A stretch of DNA of 64,000 nt from Pseudodesulfovibrio aespoeensis Aspo-2 (GTDB lineage Bacteria > Desulfobacterota > Desulfovibrionia > Desulfovibrionales > Desulfovibrionaceae): NCBI RefSeq assembly GCF_000176915.2, contig NC_014844.1:2170001-2234000 (forward strand), read 5' to 3'. Each line of letters starts with the position of its first letter. Within the stretch, counting starts at the first letter, position 1. Below, piece after piece: positions 34,351-43,295 of the stretch. A model generated the notes under the pieces. It was given only the letters and a program-made list of their open reading frames with translations, searched no databases and was not told the DNA's origin. Both the position numbers and the translations under genes were made by a program.

Positions 34351-34367
34351 TTGAAAATGATTTTCAA
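34351..34367 (+). promoter_or_regulatory. Fur box upstream of feoA
   Basis: TTGAAAATGATTTTCAA is a perfect inverted repeat (seven-base arms, three-base centre) with the A/T pattern of Fur operators. It lies 25 bases upstream of the feoA ATG. Confidence 0.65.
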
Positions 34368-34391
34368 CACATCGCACAAGGGAACACCAGC

Positions 34392-34634
34392 ATGGACAAC
34401 AGTTTTTGCCTGAGAAAGGCCAAGGTCAACCAGATGCTAAAGATCGTGACCGTGACCGCCGAGGGCGAGCTTGGCAGGCGCATCCGCGACCTGGGGCTGA
34501 TTCCGGGCACGCAGTGCAAGGTCATCGGCAAGGCGCCGCTCAAGGATCCCGTGGCCCTCAGACTCAAGGATTTCACCCTGACCCTTCGCAACAGCGAGGC
34601 GGATCACGTCACCGTAGCCCCCCTGGAGGACTAG
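34392..34634 (+). CDS. feoA: FeoA ferrous iron transport protein A
   Basis: An 80-residue SH3-like FeoA protein; the segment GRRIRDLGLIPGTQCKVI is typical of the family, as is the final HVTVAP. FeoA is a small cytoplasmic partner needed for FeoB-driven Fe(II) uptake. The Fur box just upstream and feoB five bases downstream set its role and iron regulation. Confidence 0.93.
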   Translation: MDNSFCLRKAKVNQMLKIVTVTAEGELGRRIRDLGLIPGTQCKVIGKAPLKDPVALRLKDFTLTLRNSEADHVTVAPLED

Positions 34635-34639
34635 GCATC

Positions 34640-36826
34640 ATGGGCAAATACACCCTCGGAATCGCAGGCAACCCCAACTGCGGCAAGACGACCATGTTCA
34701 ACGCCCTGACCGGCGCGCGCCAACATGTGGCCAACTGGCCCGGCGTCACGGTCGAGAAGAAGGTCGGCATCATCAAGGCAGGCGAGGACACCATCGAACT
34801 GGTGGACCTGCCCGGCACCTACTCCCTGACCGCCTACACCCAGGAGGAGCTGGTCGCCCGCAACTTCCTGGTGGAGGAGCGGCCCCAGGTGGTCATCGAC
34901 GTCATGAACGCCGACGCCCTGGAGCGCAACCTCTACCTCGCCGTGCAGATCATGGAGCTTGGCGTGCCCCTGGTGCTGGGCCTGAACATGATGGACGAGG
35001 TCCGCAAGAGCGGCAAGGACATCGACAGCGAAAAACTGGCCGCCTTGAGCGGCTGCAAGGTGGTGGAGACCGTGGCCAGGAGCGGCAAGGGCGCGGACGA
35101 ACTGCTGCGCACCTCCCTGGCCCTGGCCAAGGAGCAGCACGGCCAGTGGAAGCCGCTGAACATCTCCTACGGCCCGGACCTCGACCCGGTCCTGGACGCG
35201 ATGCAAAAGCTCATCGAGACCGAATCCTTCCTGACCGACAAGGTCCCGGCCCGCTGGACCGGCATCAAATACCTGGAGCGCGACGAGGATGTGATCATCA
35301 GAGGGCGCATGGTCAACTCCGCCCTCTCAAGTACCCTTGAAAACATGGCAAAGGAAGTGGCCACCCACACCCAGAAGACCCTCAAGGCCCAACCCGACGC
35401 CCTCATCGCCGACCACCGCTACGGCTTCATCGCAGGCATGATCAAGGACGTGGTCACCTACCCGGTTCTCGACGCCGACCGCATCAGCCGCTCGGACCAG
35501 ATGGACAAGGTGCTCACCCACACCTTCCTCGGCCCGCTCATCATGCTGGGCATTGTCTACATGATCTACCAGATCACCTTCACCGTGGGCGAGGTGCCCA
35601 TGGGCTGGCTCGAATCCCTGTTCGGCTGGCTCGGCGACACGGTCACCAACGCCCTGCCCGAAGGGCATCTGCGCTCCCTGCTCGTCTCGGGCATCATCGA
35701 CGGCGTGGGCGGCGTGCTCGGCTTCGTGCCGCTGATCATGTTCATGTTCCTGATGATCTCCGCCCTGGAGGACTCGGGCTACATCGCGCGCATGGCCTAC
35801 ATGCTCGACCGCGTCTTCAAGATCTTCGGCCTGCACGGCACCTCGGTGCTGCCCTTCATCGTCTCCGGCGGCATCGCGGGCGGCTGCGCCGTGCCCGGCG
35901 TCATGGCCACCCGCACCCTCAGGAGCCCCAAGGAAAAACTGGCCACCATCTTTGTCGCCCCCTACATGACCTGCGGGGCCAAGGTGCCGGTCTTTCTCAT
36001 GCTCACCGCGGCTTTCTTCCCGAACAACGCGGCAGCGGTCATGCTCACCATCACCCTGGGCGCCTGGGTCATGGCCCTGGTCGTGGCCCGCATCCTGCGC
36101 TCCACCATCATCCGCGGCGCCTCCACCCCATTTGTCATGGAGCTGCCCCCCTACCGCATGCCCACCCTGCGCGGCGTGCTCATCCACACCTGGGAGCGCA
36201 CCTGGGAATACGCCAAGAAGGCCGGTACCATCATCCTCGGCATCTCCATCCTCATCTGGGCCATGATGACCTTCCCGCAACTGCCCGAAGAGCGCACGGC
36301 GACCTTCGAGGCGCAGCGCGCCCCCATCGTCGCCCAGCTCGAAGCCCTGAACACAGACGCAGACGAAAATGCCATGGCCGCCCTGGAGGAACAGCTCGCC
36401 CAAGTGGACAACGCCGAGGCAGAGGCATCCATCCACCACACCGTGGCCGGACGCATCGGCACCGCCCTGGAACCGATCACGCGCTTTGCCGGGTTCGACT
36501 GGCGCACCAACATCGCCCTGACCGGCGGATTCGCGGCCAAGGAAGTCATCGTCTCCACCCTCGGCACCGCCTATTCCCTGGGCGAGGTGGACCCCGAAGA
36601 CACCAACACCCTGGCCCAGAAACTGGTGAACGACCCCATGTTCACCCCGGCCTCGGCTGTGGCGCTGATCCTGTTCACCATGCTCTACGCCCCCTGCTTC
36701 GTGACCGTGGTGGCCATGGCCCGCGAATCGAGCTGGACCTGGGCCGCCTACAGCGTTGTGGGCTCCACCGTCCTGGCCTACGGCATGGCCGTGGCCGGAT
36801 ACAACCTGGCCCGGCTCCTGCTCTGA
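34640..36826 (+). CDS. feoB: FeoB ferrous iron transporter
   Basis: A 728-residue Fe(II) transporter. The N-terminal G domain has the P-loop GNPNCGKT at residues 10-17, DLPGTYS as G3 and the G4-like LGLNMMDE; a helical GDI region follows, then the polytopic domain with two Gate repeats and conserved segments such as GGCAVPGVMATRT, CGAKVPVF and GGFAAKE. An acidic, coiled insert lies around residues 545-605. GGAGG precedes the start and overlaps the end of feoA. A terminator follows at 36882. Confidence 0.96.
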   Translation: MGKYTLGIAGNPNCGKTTMFNALTGARQHVANWPGVTVEKKVGIIKAGEDTIELVDLPGTYSLTAYTQEELVARNFLVEERPQVVIDVMNADALERNLYLAVQIMELGVPLVLGLNMMDEVRKSGKDIDSEKLAALSGCKVVETVARSGKGADELLRTSLALAKEQHGQWKPLNISYGPDLDPVLDAMQKLIETESFLTDKVPARWTGIKYLERDEDVIIRGRMVNSALSSTLENMAKEVATHTQKTLKAQPDALIADHRYGFIAGMIKDVVTYPVLDADRISRSDQMDKVLTHTFLGPLIMLGIVYMIYQITFTVGEVPMGWLESLFGWLGDTVTNALPEGHLRSLLVSGIIDGVGGVLGFVPLIMFMFLMISALEDSGYIARMAYMLDRVFKIFGLHGTSVLPFIVSGGIAGGCAVPGVMATRTLRSPKEKLATIFVAPYMTCGAKVPVFLMLTAAFFPNNAAAVMLTITLGAWVMALVVARILRSTIIRGASTPFVMELPPYRMPTLRGVLIHTWERTWEYAKKAGTIILGISILIWAMMTFPQLPEERTATFEAQRAPIVAQLEALNTDADENAMAALEEQLAQVDNAEAEASIHHTVAGRIGTALEPITRFAGFDWRTNIALTGGFAAKEVIVSTLGTAYSLGEVDPEDTNTLAQKLVNDPMFTPASAVALILFTMLYAPCFVTVVAMARESSWTWAAYSVVGSTVLAYGMAVAGYNLARLLL

Positions 36827-36852
36827 TCCGGGACAGCCACAGAAAAAAACAG

Positions 36853-36870
36853 GGAGCCCAGCCGGGCTCC
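36853..36870. repeat. Small hairpin after feoB
   Basis: GGAGCCC and GGGCTCC arms around a four-base loop, 26 bases after the feoB stop and just before the stronger terminator hairpin. No U-tract of its own. Confidence 0.4.
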
Positions 36871-36881
36871 GGAATCCAATC

Positions 36882-36909
36882 AAAAGGCCGGACAGATGTC
36901 CGGCCTTTT
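36882..36909. terminator. Bidirectional Rho-independent terminator between feoB and hflX
   Basis: Twelve-base perfect arms AAAAGGCCGGAC and GTCCGGCCTTTT with loop AGAT, bounded by A- and T-runs so that it can act on both strands. It lies between the converging feoB and hflX genes. Confidence 0.9.
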
Positions 36910-36954
36910 CTCGTTTCTTTTCCAGAACAGGGGGCGCTGGCCGCGCCGGGTGGG

Positions 36955-38595
36955 TCAGTCGGCGAGTCGGCCCCAGGGGATGGCGGCCAGGATCGCCTCC
37001 ACCACCGGCTCCAGCGAGCTGCGGTTCAGGGCCGAGGCCGGGATGCCACCGGGGAAGACATTGCCCATGGCTTCACGCCCCTCCTCGTCAAGGCGGTCCC
37101 ACTTGTTGAGCACCAGGATGGACGGGATGGCGTCAAGCTCCATGTCGGCCAGGATGGAGCGCACGGCCTCCACCTGTTGCTCGGCCTCGGGGTGGGCCGC
37201 GTCGCAGACGAGCACCAGCAGGTCAGCGGACTCCAACTCCTCCAACGTGGCCCGAAAGGCCTCCTTGAGGTCCGGAGGCAGGCGGCGGATGAAGCCGACC
37301 GTGTCGGTCAGCACCACCTCGCGCTCCTGGGGAAAGCGGATGCGGCGGCTGGTGGGGTCCAGGGTGGCGAAGAGTTTGTCCTCAGCCAGCACCTTGGACT
37401 GGGTCAGGGTGTTGAGCAGCGTGGACTTGCCCGCGTTGGTGTAGCCCACCAGCGAGACGATGGGCAGCCCGGCCTTGGCCCGGCGTTCGCGCGTCTGGGT
37501 CCGCCGCTTGCGCACCTGCTCCAGTTCCTTCTTGAGCCGGGTCAGCCGGTCGTCGATGCGGCGACGGTCGATTTCGAGCTTGGTCTCGCCCGGCCCGCGC
37601 CCGCCTATGCCGCCCATGAGGCGCGACATGGCCCTGTTCTTGCCCACCAGACGCGGCAGGGTGTACTTGAGCTGCGCCATCTCCACCTGGAGTTTGCCCG
37701 ACGCGCTGGTGGCGTGCTGGGCAAAGATGTCGAGGATGAGCTGGGTGCGGTCGAGTATCTTGCGCTCCGTGATCTCGGCCAGGTTGCGGATCTGGGTGGG
37801 CGAGAGCTCCTGGTCGAAGATGACGACCGAGGCGTTGGTCTGCAACGCCTTGACCTCAAGCTCGGCCAGCTTGCCCTTGCCCATGATGAATTTCGGATTC
37901 TTCTTGCGCACGCGCTGGATCATGGTCCCGGCGGCCACGAGCCCCGCCGTGTCGGCCAGCTCGGCCAGCTCCTCCAGGGAAAGCTGCTGCACGGTTTGCG
38001 GGGTGTCGTCCACGCTGACGAGCAGAACGCGCTCTTCGGAGCTGTCCAGGTCGCGGGCACCGATCTGGCGGCTGAACTCGTCCTCCAGTGCCTCGATGAG
38101 CTTGGCCAGATCGAGGTCGAGCCTGTCCCAGCGGACCTGATCAAAGACCTCGTAGCTCTTGTCGTCGGGGTTGGGCGGCAGCAGGTGCGCCACCTGGGCG
38201 GTCTGCGGGCCACCCTCGGCCACGGTCAGCGCGGTGACCGAGTCAAGCCGCAGGAAGACCATGTCCATGAGGTCTTCCTGGGAGAGGGATTCACCCGCAA
38301 GATGCGTGTGCAATAGGCGCAGGCCGCGCAGCCTGCCGGAGCTCATGCGCGCCCTGGGCAGCTCGGGGATGTAGATGGAGCGATTGTCGCCCACCAGGAC
38401 CATCTCCACCCTGCCCTGGCGGTCGATGAGCAGGGCTATCTGGCGACCCGTGTCCGCGCTCAGGTCGGCCAGCTCGCGCGCCTGTTCAATGGTGTAATTG
38501 GAATCCGGCGGAAACTGCCGCTGGTAAAGCCGGACAAGTCGTTTGATCTGATTGGGTTTCAACCCTTGCAGGTTGCCCTTTGGTTTCTGGGCTAT
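36955..38595 (-). CDS. hflX: HflX ribosome-associated GTPase, apparent AUA start
   Basis: HflX binds the 50S subunit and splits stalled ribosomes. GTPase motifs are clear: P-loop [10 protein letters not shown], switch DTVGFI and NKWD; the glycine-rich [14 protein letters not shown] of HflX precedes them. An N-terminal extension of about 160 residues (E. coli HflX is 426) contains [19 protein letters not shown]-like. The first standard codon is a TTG at 38562, but it has no proper ribosome-binding site. Eleven codons upstream AGGAG sits six bases before ATA (38593-38595), giving an N-terminus ([15 protein letters not shown]) I believe typical of the long form. Total 546 residues from ATA. Confidence 0.85.
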   Translation of the reverse strand: MAQKPKGNLQGLKPNQIKRLVRLYQRQFPPDSNYTIEQARELADLSADTGRQIALLIDRQGRVEMVLVGDNRSIYIPELPRARMSSGRLRGLRLLHTHLAGESLSQEDLMDMVFLRLDSVTALTVAEGGPQTAQVAHLLPPNPDDKSYEVFDQVRWDRLDLDLAKLIEALEDEFSRQIGARDLDSSEERVLLVSVDDTPQTVQQLSLEELAELADTAGLVAAGTMIQRVRKKNPKFIMGKGKLAELEVKALQTNASVVIFDQELSPTQIRNLAEITERKILDRTQLILDIFAQHATSASGKLQVEMAQLKYTLPRLVGKNRAMSRLMGGIGGRGPGETKLEIDRRRIDDRLTRLKKELEQVRKRRTQTRERRAKAGLPIVSLVGYTNAGKSTLLNTLTQSKVLAEDKLFATLDPTSRRIRFPQEREVVLTDTVGFIRRLPPDLKEAFRATLEELESADLLVLVCDAAHPEAEQQVEAVRSILADMELDAIPSILVLNKWDRLDEEGREAMGNVFPGGIPASALNRSSLEPVVEAILAAIPWGRLAD

Positions 38596-38655
38596 GGCCC
38601 GCTCCTTTCAGACCGGCGAGGACGGCACCGGGCAACGCCGTCCGCTCCCGGCCCG

Positions 38656-39252
38656 TTACGCGTCGTTCTCCGCCAGATAGCTGGCGATCATGGCATCATA
38701 CTCTGACACCAGCTTGAAGGTCAGGGCGGCCATTTCCTTGCGCAGTGCGAGGGACACGCCCCCGGACTCGGCGATCTCGGCCATGACTCTGGGATAATAC
38801 TGCGGATCGGGGACCACGAGGATGGAATGGAAATTCTTGGCCGAGGCGCGCAGCATGGTCGGCCCGCCGATGTCGATCTGCTCGACGGCGTCCTTGAGGC
38901 CCAGCCCCTTGCTCACGGCCTGGGCGAAATTGTAAAGATTGACGCAGATGAGGTCAAAGGGCTCGATGCCGAAGTCGCGCAGGGTTTCCATGTGTCCATC
39001 GTCGTCCTTGTCGGCCAGGATGCCGCCATGGATCATCGGATGCAGGGTCTTGACCCGGCCCCCCAGGATCTCCGGGAAATCGGTCACATCGCTGACCGGG
39101 GTGACGGGCAGACCGGCCTCGGCCAGCATCTTCTTGGTGCCGCCGGTGGAGATCAGCTCGCAGCCGTTTTCGACAAGGAACGAGCCGAACTCGGCCAGGC
39201 CGGACTTGTCGGTGACGGACAAAATCGCTCTTTTGACAGGCAACAGGTTCAT
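38656..39252 (-). CDS. purH: IMP cyclohydrolase, stand-alone domain of PurH
   Basis: A 198-residue protein equal to the N-terminal IMP cyclohydrolase (MGS-fold) domain of bifunctional PurH, which is about 530 residues. Signatures: ILSVTDKSGL, STGGTKKML, GGRVKTLHP, NLYNF and IDIGGPTMLRASAKN. It closes FAICAR to IMP, the last step of purine synthesis. The AICAR transformylase domain is absent, so another gene must provide it. ATG 39252 has GAGGA upstream; the open frame extends 19 codons further without homology. Confidence 0.9.
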   Translation of the reverse strand: MNLLPVKRAILSVTDKSGLAEFGSFLVENGCELISTGGTKKMLAEAGLPVTPVSDVTDFPEILGGRVKTLHPMIHGGILADKDDDGHMETLRDFGIEPFDLICVNLYNFAQAVSKGLGLKDAVEQIDIGGPTMLRASAKNFHSILVVPDPQYYPRVMAEIAESGGVSLALRKEMAALTFKLVSEYDAMIASYLAENDA

Positions 39253-39355
39253 GCGCAGTCCTCTCTGTGTGTTTTGAGAGGCTGTGCCAGATTTGCCGTT
39301 CAAAGGCAAGCTATGTCCGGGGCAGCACCCCTGTGACGGTCTCCAGGGAGAGGCT

Positions 39356-39398
39356 GATTTCCCGCCCCGTCCAGCCGAGGCGGGCAGGGCGGGAAATC
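39356..39398. repeat. Long inverted repeat between TPR and purH genes
   Basis: Twelve-base arms GATTTCCCGCCC and GGGCGGGAAATC enclose 19 bases, which themselves contain a further GGCGGG-type element. It lies just downstream of the minus-strand TPR gene and could end or process its transcript, though there is no clear U-run beyond the stem. Confidence 0.5.
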
Positions 39399-39419
39399 AA
39401 CGGGGAGGGGAGACCGCAG

Positions 39420-39983
39420 TTATGCCTGGAGCTGCTCGAGCAGTTCCCTGGCAGCGCTGAAATCGGGATTGGCTTCGAGAATGAACTCGAGCTGTTCCCG
39501 CGCCGCATCGGGCTGCCCGGAGCACATGAGGCAACCGGCCATGGAGAAGCGCACTTCGTGCTTGGCCGGGTCTATCTCAAGATAGTTCCTGAGATAAGGA
39601 ATGATGTCTGCCACACGCTCCAGTTCATGGCCGAGCCTGATCAGGCTGAACAGGGCGACCATGTTTTCGGGGTTCATCCTGACGGCTTCGACGAACAGGG
39701 AATAGGCATTCTCCTTTTCGCCGTTTTCCATCCTGATGAGCGCGATTCCGGAAAGACTCTTGTCGGTCGGCTCGATCTTGTGGGCCTTCTCGTACATGAT
39801 CAGGGCGTCGGCCAGATTGCCGCGCTGCACGGCCACGGTGGCCAGCCCCAGGTACGGATCAGGGTGGATGCCATTGGAGCTGACGGCTTTCTTGTAATAC
39901 TCTTCAGCCTTGTCGAGCTCACCCATGAACAGGTAGCACTCACCGAGTTCCTTGTTGATTTCGTAATCCAGATGTCCACTCAT
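39420..39983 (-). CDS. Tetratricopeptide repeat protein
   Basis: A 187-residue soluble protein made of about four to five TPR units, for example GECYLFMGELDKAEEYYKKAV, then GLATVAVQRGNLADALIMYEKAH. TPRs mediate protein contacts; no enzymatic domain is present. ATG 39983 has GGAGGGG nine bases upstream. It is the gene facing away from the flagellar operon, so a role in motility is possible but unproven. Confidence 0.75.
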   Translation of the reverse strand: MSGHLDYEINKELGECYLFMGELDKAEEYYKKAVSSNGIHPDPYLGLATVAVQRGNLADALIMYEKAHKIEPTDKSLSGIALIRMENGEKENAYSLFVEAVRMNPENMVALFSLIRLGHELERVADIIPYLRNYLEIDPAKHEVRFSMAGCLMCSGQPDAAREQLEFILEANPDFSAARELLEQLQA

Positions 39984-40447
39984 GACATTCCCCTCCATTT
40001 CTCCTTTACCCGGCGGCCAGGTCGAAAGTCTCCTGGGCCTCAATCGGCCCGCGCATGTGCCAAGCAAACGGTGTGCCAAACGCGAAAAGCTTTGCGAACC
40101 ATAAAGAAAACCCACCTTGTGGGGATGCACATTTTTTTGCCCACACAGGACAAACAGCTGAAATAACAATGTTATCATATTCACAGGGCAAATAGTGCCC
40201 TGCCCCGCCCCCAAGTGTCGGCAGACCACCCTGCATATTGTTCCCACCCATTACCTATAATTTATGTCGCATGGTCGTCGCCCAGCAATGGGCCATCTGA
40301 AAGCGGGACAACCACTAGCTATCCGCTTAAATCAATAAGATCAAGTAATTATGCAATTGGAACGCTAGTTGCTAATCACCTCGCGAGATCGGCGGAAAAA
40401 TATGCCCGCCGATGCCGGGATGCCAGGAAACGCAGGAGGAACAAGGC
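39984..40447. other. Intergenic region between TPR gene and flgB
   Basis: This 464-base gap is visibly more A/T-rich than its surroundings. It holds a sigma-54 promoter for flgB (separate entry), an AGGGCA/TGCCCT inverted repeat (40185-40201) in the middle, and a TATGAT-like element on the minus strand that may serve the TPR gene. Enhancer sites for a NtrC-family flagellar activator would be expected here; I cannot define them. No coding sequence seen. Confidence 0.5.
40358..40373 (+). promoter_or_regulatory. Sigma-54 promoter of the flagellar basal-body operon
   Basis: TGGAACGCTAGTTGCT matches TGGCAC-N5-TTGCT with one mismatch; GG and GC are 12 bases apart as required. It lies 75 bases upstream of the flgB ATG, giving a leader of about 60 bases. 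Confidence 0.8.
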
Positions 40448-40858
40448 ATGAAGGGACTTTTCGGGAATCACATCCAATTGACGGCAAAGGTCCTCGACCT
40501 GAGGCTGGAACGTCAAAATGTCGTCATGGGCAACATCTCCAACGTCGATACGCCCGAGTACAAAGCCCGCCGTCTCGAATTCGAGGACAAGCTCCAGCAG
40601 GCGCTCAACCACGACGCGCGCGGCAAGATGACCCGGACCCAGCAGAGCCATCTGCCCGCAGTCTTCAACGCGGACGGGTTCCAGGGCGACGGCATCAAGG
40701 ACTTCAAACCCCGCCATGTCCATGGCGAAGACAGCGTGGACATGGACAAGGAGATGGCCATCATGGGCAAGAACGGCCTGATGTACAACGCCCTGGCCAG
40801 TGTCATCAAAAAGAATTTCGAAGGGTTGCAGAAAGTCATAATGGAAGGAGGCAAGTAA
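40448..40858 (+). CDS. flgB: FlgB flagellar proximal rod protein
   Basis: A 136-residue rod protein with the N-terminal RQNVVMGNISNVDTPEYKAR motif shared by flagellar axial proteins and the C-terminal helix ending in VIKKNFEGLQKVIME. It forms part of the proximal rod in the periplasm. AGGAGG lies about nine bases before the ATG. First gene of the operon; flgC follows immediately. Confidence 0.95.
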   Translation: MKGLFGNHIQLTAKVLDLRLERQNVVMGNISNVDTPEYKARRLEFEDKLQQALNHDARGKMTRTQQSHLPAVFNADGFQGDGIKDFKPRHVHGEDSVDMDKEMAIMGKNGLMYNALASVIKKNFEGLQKVIMEGGK

Positions 40859-41296
40859 ATGGACTTCATGACCGCACTCGACATCGGCGCGTCAGGGCTC
40901 AAGGCGCAACGCGCCACGCTCAATGTCATCTCCATGAACATGGCCAACATGCGGACTACCAAGACCCTGGAGGGCGGCCCCTACCAGCGCAAATCGGTCT
41001 CGTTTGAATCCACCCCGGTCTACTCGCCCTTTGACGAAGCCATGAACAACCAGCTCAACCGCGAGCTGCACGGGGTCAAGGTGCTCGGCGTGACCGCTGA
41101 CGAGCGCCCCTTCAAGCAAGTTTACGAGCCGCATCATCCCGATGCCAACGACCTGGGCTATGTCTACTACCCCGACATCAACGTGGTCGAGGAAATGACC
41201 AACATGATGAACGCCACCCGAGGCTACGAGGCCAACGTGCAAACCATCGAGTCCGTCAAGCAGATGTTCAACAAGGCGCTGCAGATCGGCGTGTAA
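40859..41296 (+). CDS. flgC: FlgC flagellar proximal rod protein
   Basis: A 145-residue rod protein with DIGASGLKAQR and the axial motif VISMNMANMRTTK near the N-terminus, and a C-terminal helix NVQTIESVKQMFNKAL. It assembles with FlgB, FlgF and FliE in the rod. Its ATG directly follows the flgB stop. Confidence 0.95.
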   Translation: MDFMTALDIGASGLKAQRATLNVISMNMANMRTTKTLEGGPYQRKSVSFESTPVYSPFDEAMNNQLNRELHGVKVLGVTADERPFKQVYEPHHPDANDLGYVYYPDINVVEEMTNMMNATRGYEANVQTIESVKQMFNKALQIGV

Positions 41297-41314
41297 GGAT
41301 CAAGGAGCAAAGCA

Positions 41315-41644
41315 ATGGTTGTCAAAAGCATCGCCATCAACGCCTATCAGAACGCCATGGACATGCGCCGCAGGTCGGTGGATTCCACGGTGGCCTCCCG
41401 GTTGCAGAAGCCACAAGCCCCGGTGGAGGGATTCAGCAACACGCTGAAGAGCTCCCTTGACAAGGTCAACAACATGCAGGCGGAAAAGAATTTGATGATC
41501 GAGGAGTTCGCCTCGGGAAAACGGCAGAATGTCCACGAACTCATGATCACCATGCAAAAGGCCGGGCTGGCCATGTCCATGACCAGCGCCGTGCGCGCCA
41601 AGGTCATGACCGCATATCAGGAACTCATGAAGATGTCGTTCTAG
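41315..41644 (+). CDS. fliE: FliE hook-basal body complex protein
   Basis: A 109-residue protein linking the MS ring to the rod. The second half (VNNMQAEKNLMIEEFASGK, then ITMQKAGLAMSMTSAVRAKVMTAYQELMKM) is the characteristic FliE helix pair. It lies 18 bases after flgC with AAGGAG upstream. Confidence 0.94.
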   Translation: MVVKSIAINAYQNAMDMRRRSVDSTVASRLQKPQAPVEGFSNTLKSSLDKVNNMQAEKNLMIEEFASGKRQNVHELMITMQKAGLAMSMTSAVRAKVMTAYQELMKMSF

Positions 41645-41696
41645 CGGCTTACCAACGCATCGGTTCGAAAACGAATAATTCCTCGGGAGAGAAGAG

Positions 41697-43292
41697 ATGT
41701 CTCCGTTCATCGCTGAATACTGGACGAAAATTCACGGCTTCTGGTCGGACCGCACGGCGGCCCAGCGCATCCTCATAGGCGGCCTGGCTGTATCCGTGGT
41801 CATCGCCTTCGCGCTGATGATCTACTGGATGAACAAGCCCGACTACAAGGTGCTGATGACCAATCTCTACCCCGAGGACGCCTCCCGCATCGTCGGCATG
41901 CTCCAGGCCGAGAAAGAGCAGTATGTGCTCGACGACAACGGCAAGACAATCCTGGTGCCTGCCGACCGCGTCTACGAGCTGCGCCTGAAGGTGGCTGGCG
42001 AGGGCAACCTCCACGGCCAGGGCATCGGCTTCGAGATATTCGACAACGTCCAGATCGGCCAGACCGACTTCGTGCAGCACATCAATTTCCAGCGCGCCCT
42101 GCAGGGCGAGCTGTCGCGCACCATCACCGAATTCCCGCAGATCGAGCAGGCGCGCGTTCACCTGGTCATCCCCAAGAAGAGCCTGTTCATCGAGGACCAG
42201 ATGCCGCCCTCGGCCTCGATCATCCTCCAGCTCAAGGACAACGCCAAGCTGGCCGCCAACGAGGTCCAGGGCGTGGTCAACCTCGTGTCCATGGCCGTGG
42301 AGGGGCTCGAACCCAAGAACATCACCGTGACCGACATGAAGGGCCGCCCGCTCTACACGCCCGAAGACGACTCCGGCGGCCTGGCCCTGTCCAATACCCA
42401 GCTTGAATACAAGGCCGACATCGAGAACACCACCCAGCGCCGGATCATGGAACTGCTCGGCCCGGTGGTCGGTCCCGAAAAGGTCATCGCCCGCGTCAAC
42501 GCGGACCTTGATTTCAGCCAGAAGACCATCCGCAAGGAGAGCTACGACCCCGACGGCTCGGTGGTCCGCTCCGAGACCCGCAGCGAGGAAACCACTGCTG
42601 GCGCGGCCTCCCTGGCCGGCGGCGAGCCCGACGCCAACTTCCGCGGCGACGGATTCACCGGCACGCGCACCACCCAGGACTCCACCCGCGAGTCGCGCAC
42701 CACCAACTTCGAGATCAACAAGCAGGAAGAAAACATCATCGCCCCTGTCGGGGAGTTGAAACGATTGAGCGTTGCGGTTATCGTGGACGGAACGTGGCAG
42801 ACCGAGGAGGATACCGGCAAGTCCGTGTATGTCCCTCGCTCCGCCGAGGAGCTTGAGCGCATCAAGAACCTGATCGCCGGGGCCGTGGGCTTTGACAGTG
42901 TTCGCGGCGACTCCATCGAGGTGAGCAACATCTCCTTTGGCGAGCCCTCCCTGTACGACGGCGACTCGCTCATGCGCACCATGCTCGAATACGCGCAGCG
43001 GCTGGGCAAGCCCTTCCTCAACGGCCTGCTCATCTTCCTGTTCCTCATCCTGGTGGTGCGGCCCGTGATCATGGCCCTGATCCGGCCCCGCGTCGCCGAG
43101 CAGGAGATCGAGGAGATGGCGGGCCTGCCCGGCTCCCAGCGCCTCGCCCTGGAAGAGGAAGAGATCGACGAGGAGGCCATGGACATGTCCAGACGCCTCG
43201 AGAACGCGAAAAACCACGCGGTGCAGCTGTCCGACGACAACATGGACCAGGCCGTGCATCTGCTCAAGAGCTGGCTCGCCCAGGAGGCATAG
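41697..43292 (+). CDS. fliF: FliF flagellar MS-ring protein
   Basis: A 531-residue MS-ring subunit. One helix is near residues 25-45 and a second near 440-460, with the periplasmic ring domains between them (YKVLMTNLYPEDASRIV, the first ring-building motif). The cytoplasmic C-terminus (QAVHLLKSWLAQEA) is the FliG-binding tail. A Ser/Thr/Glu-rich stretch around residues 290-335 is the usual variable loop. GGGAGAG precedes the ATG. Confidence 0.96.
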   Translation: MSPFIAEYWTKIHGFWSDRTAAQRILIGGLAVSVVIAFALMIYWMNKPDYKVLMTNLYPEDASRIVGMLQAEKEQYVLDDNGKTILVPADRVYELRLKVAGEGNLHGQGIGFEIFDNVQIGQTDFVQHINFQRALQGELSRTITEFPQIEQARVHLVIPKKSLFIEDQMPPSASIILQLKDNAKLAANEVQGVVNLVSMAVEGLEPKNITVTDMKGRPLYTPEDDSGGLALSNTQLEYKADIENTTQRRIMELLGPVVGPEKVIARVNADLDFSQKTIRKESYDPDGSVVRSETRSEETTAGAASLAGGEPDANFRGDGFTGTRTTQDSTRESRTTNFEINKQEENIIAPVGELKRLSVAVIVDGTWQTEEDTGKSVYVPRSAEELERIKNLIAGAVGFDSVRGDSIEVSNISFGEPSLYDGDSLMRTMLEYAQRLGKPFLNGLLIFLFLILVVRPVIMALIRPRVAEQEIEEMAGLPGSQRLALEEEEIDEEAMDMSRRLENAKNHAVQLSDDNMDQAVHLLKSWLAQEA

Positions 43293-43295
43293 GAA

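Noticed and set aside
38560-38562. TTG as the hflX start
   Set aside because: It lacks a spaced ribosome-binding site and removes N-terminal residues that look native; kept only as an alternative.
40185-40201. AGGGCA/TGCCCT inverted repeat as a terminator
   Set aside because: Short arms, no U-run and no gene ending nearby; may be an operator but cannot be supported.
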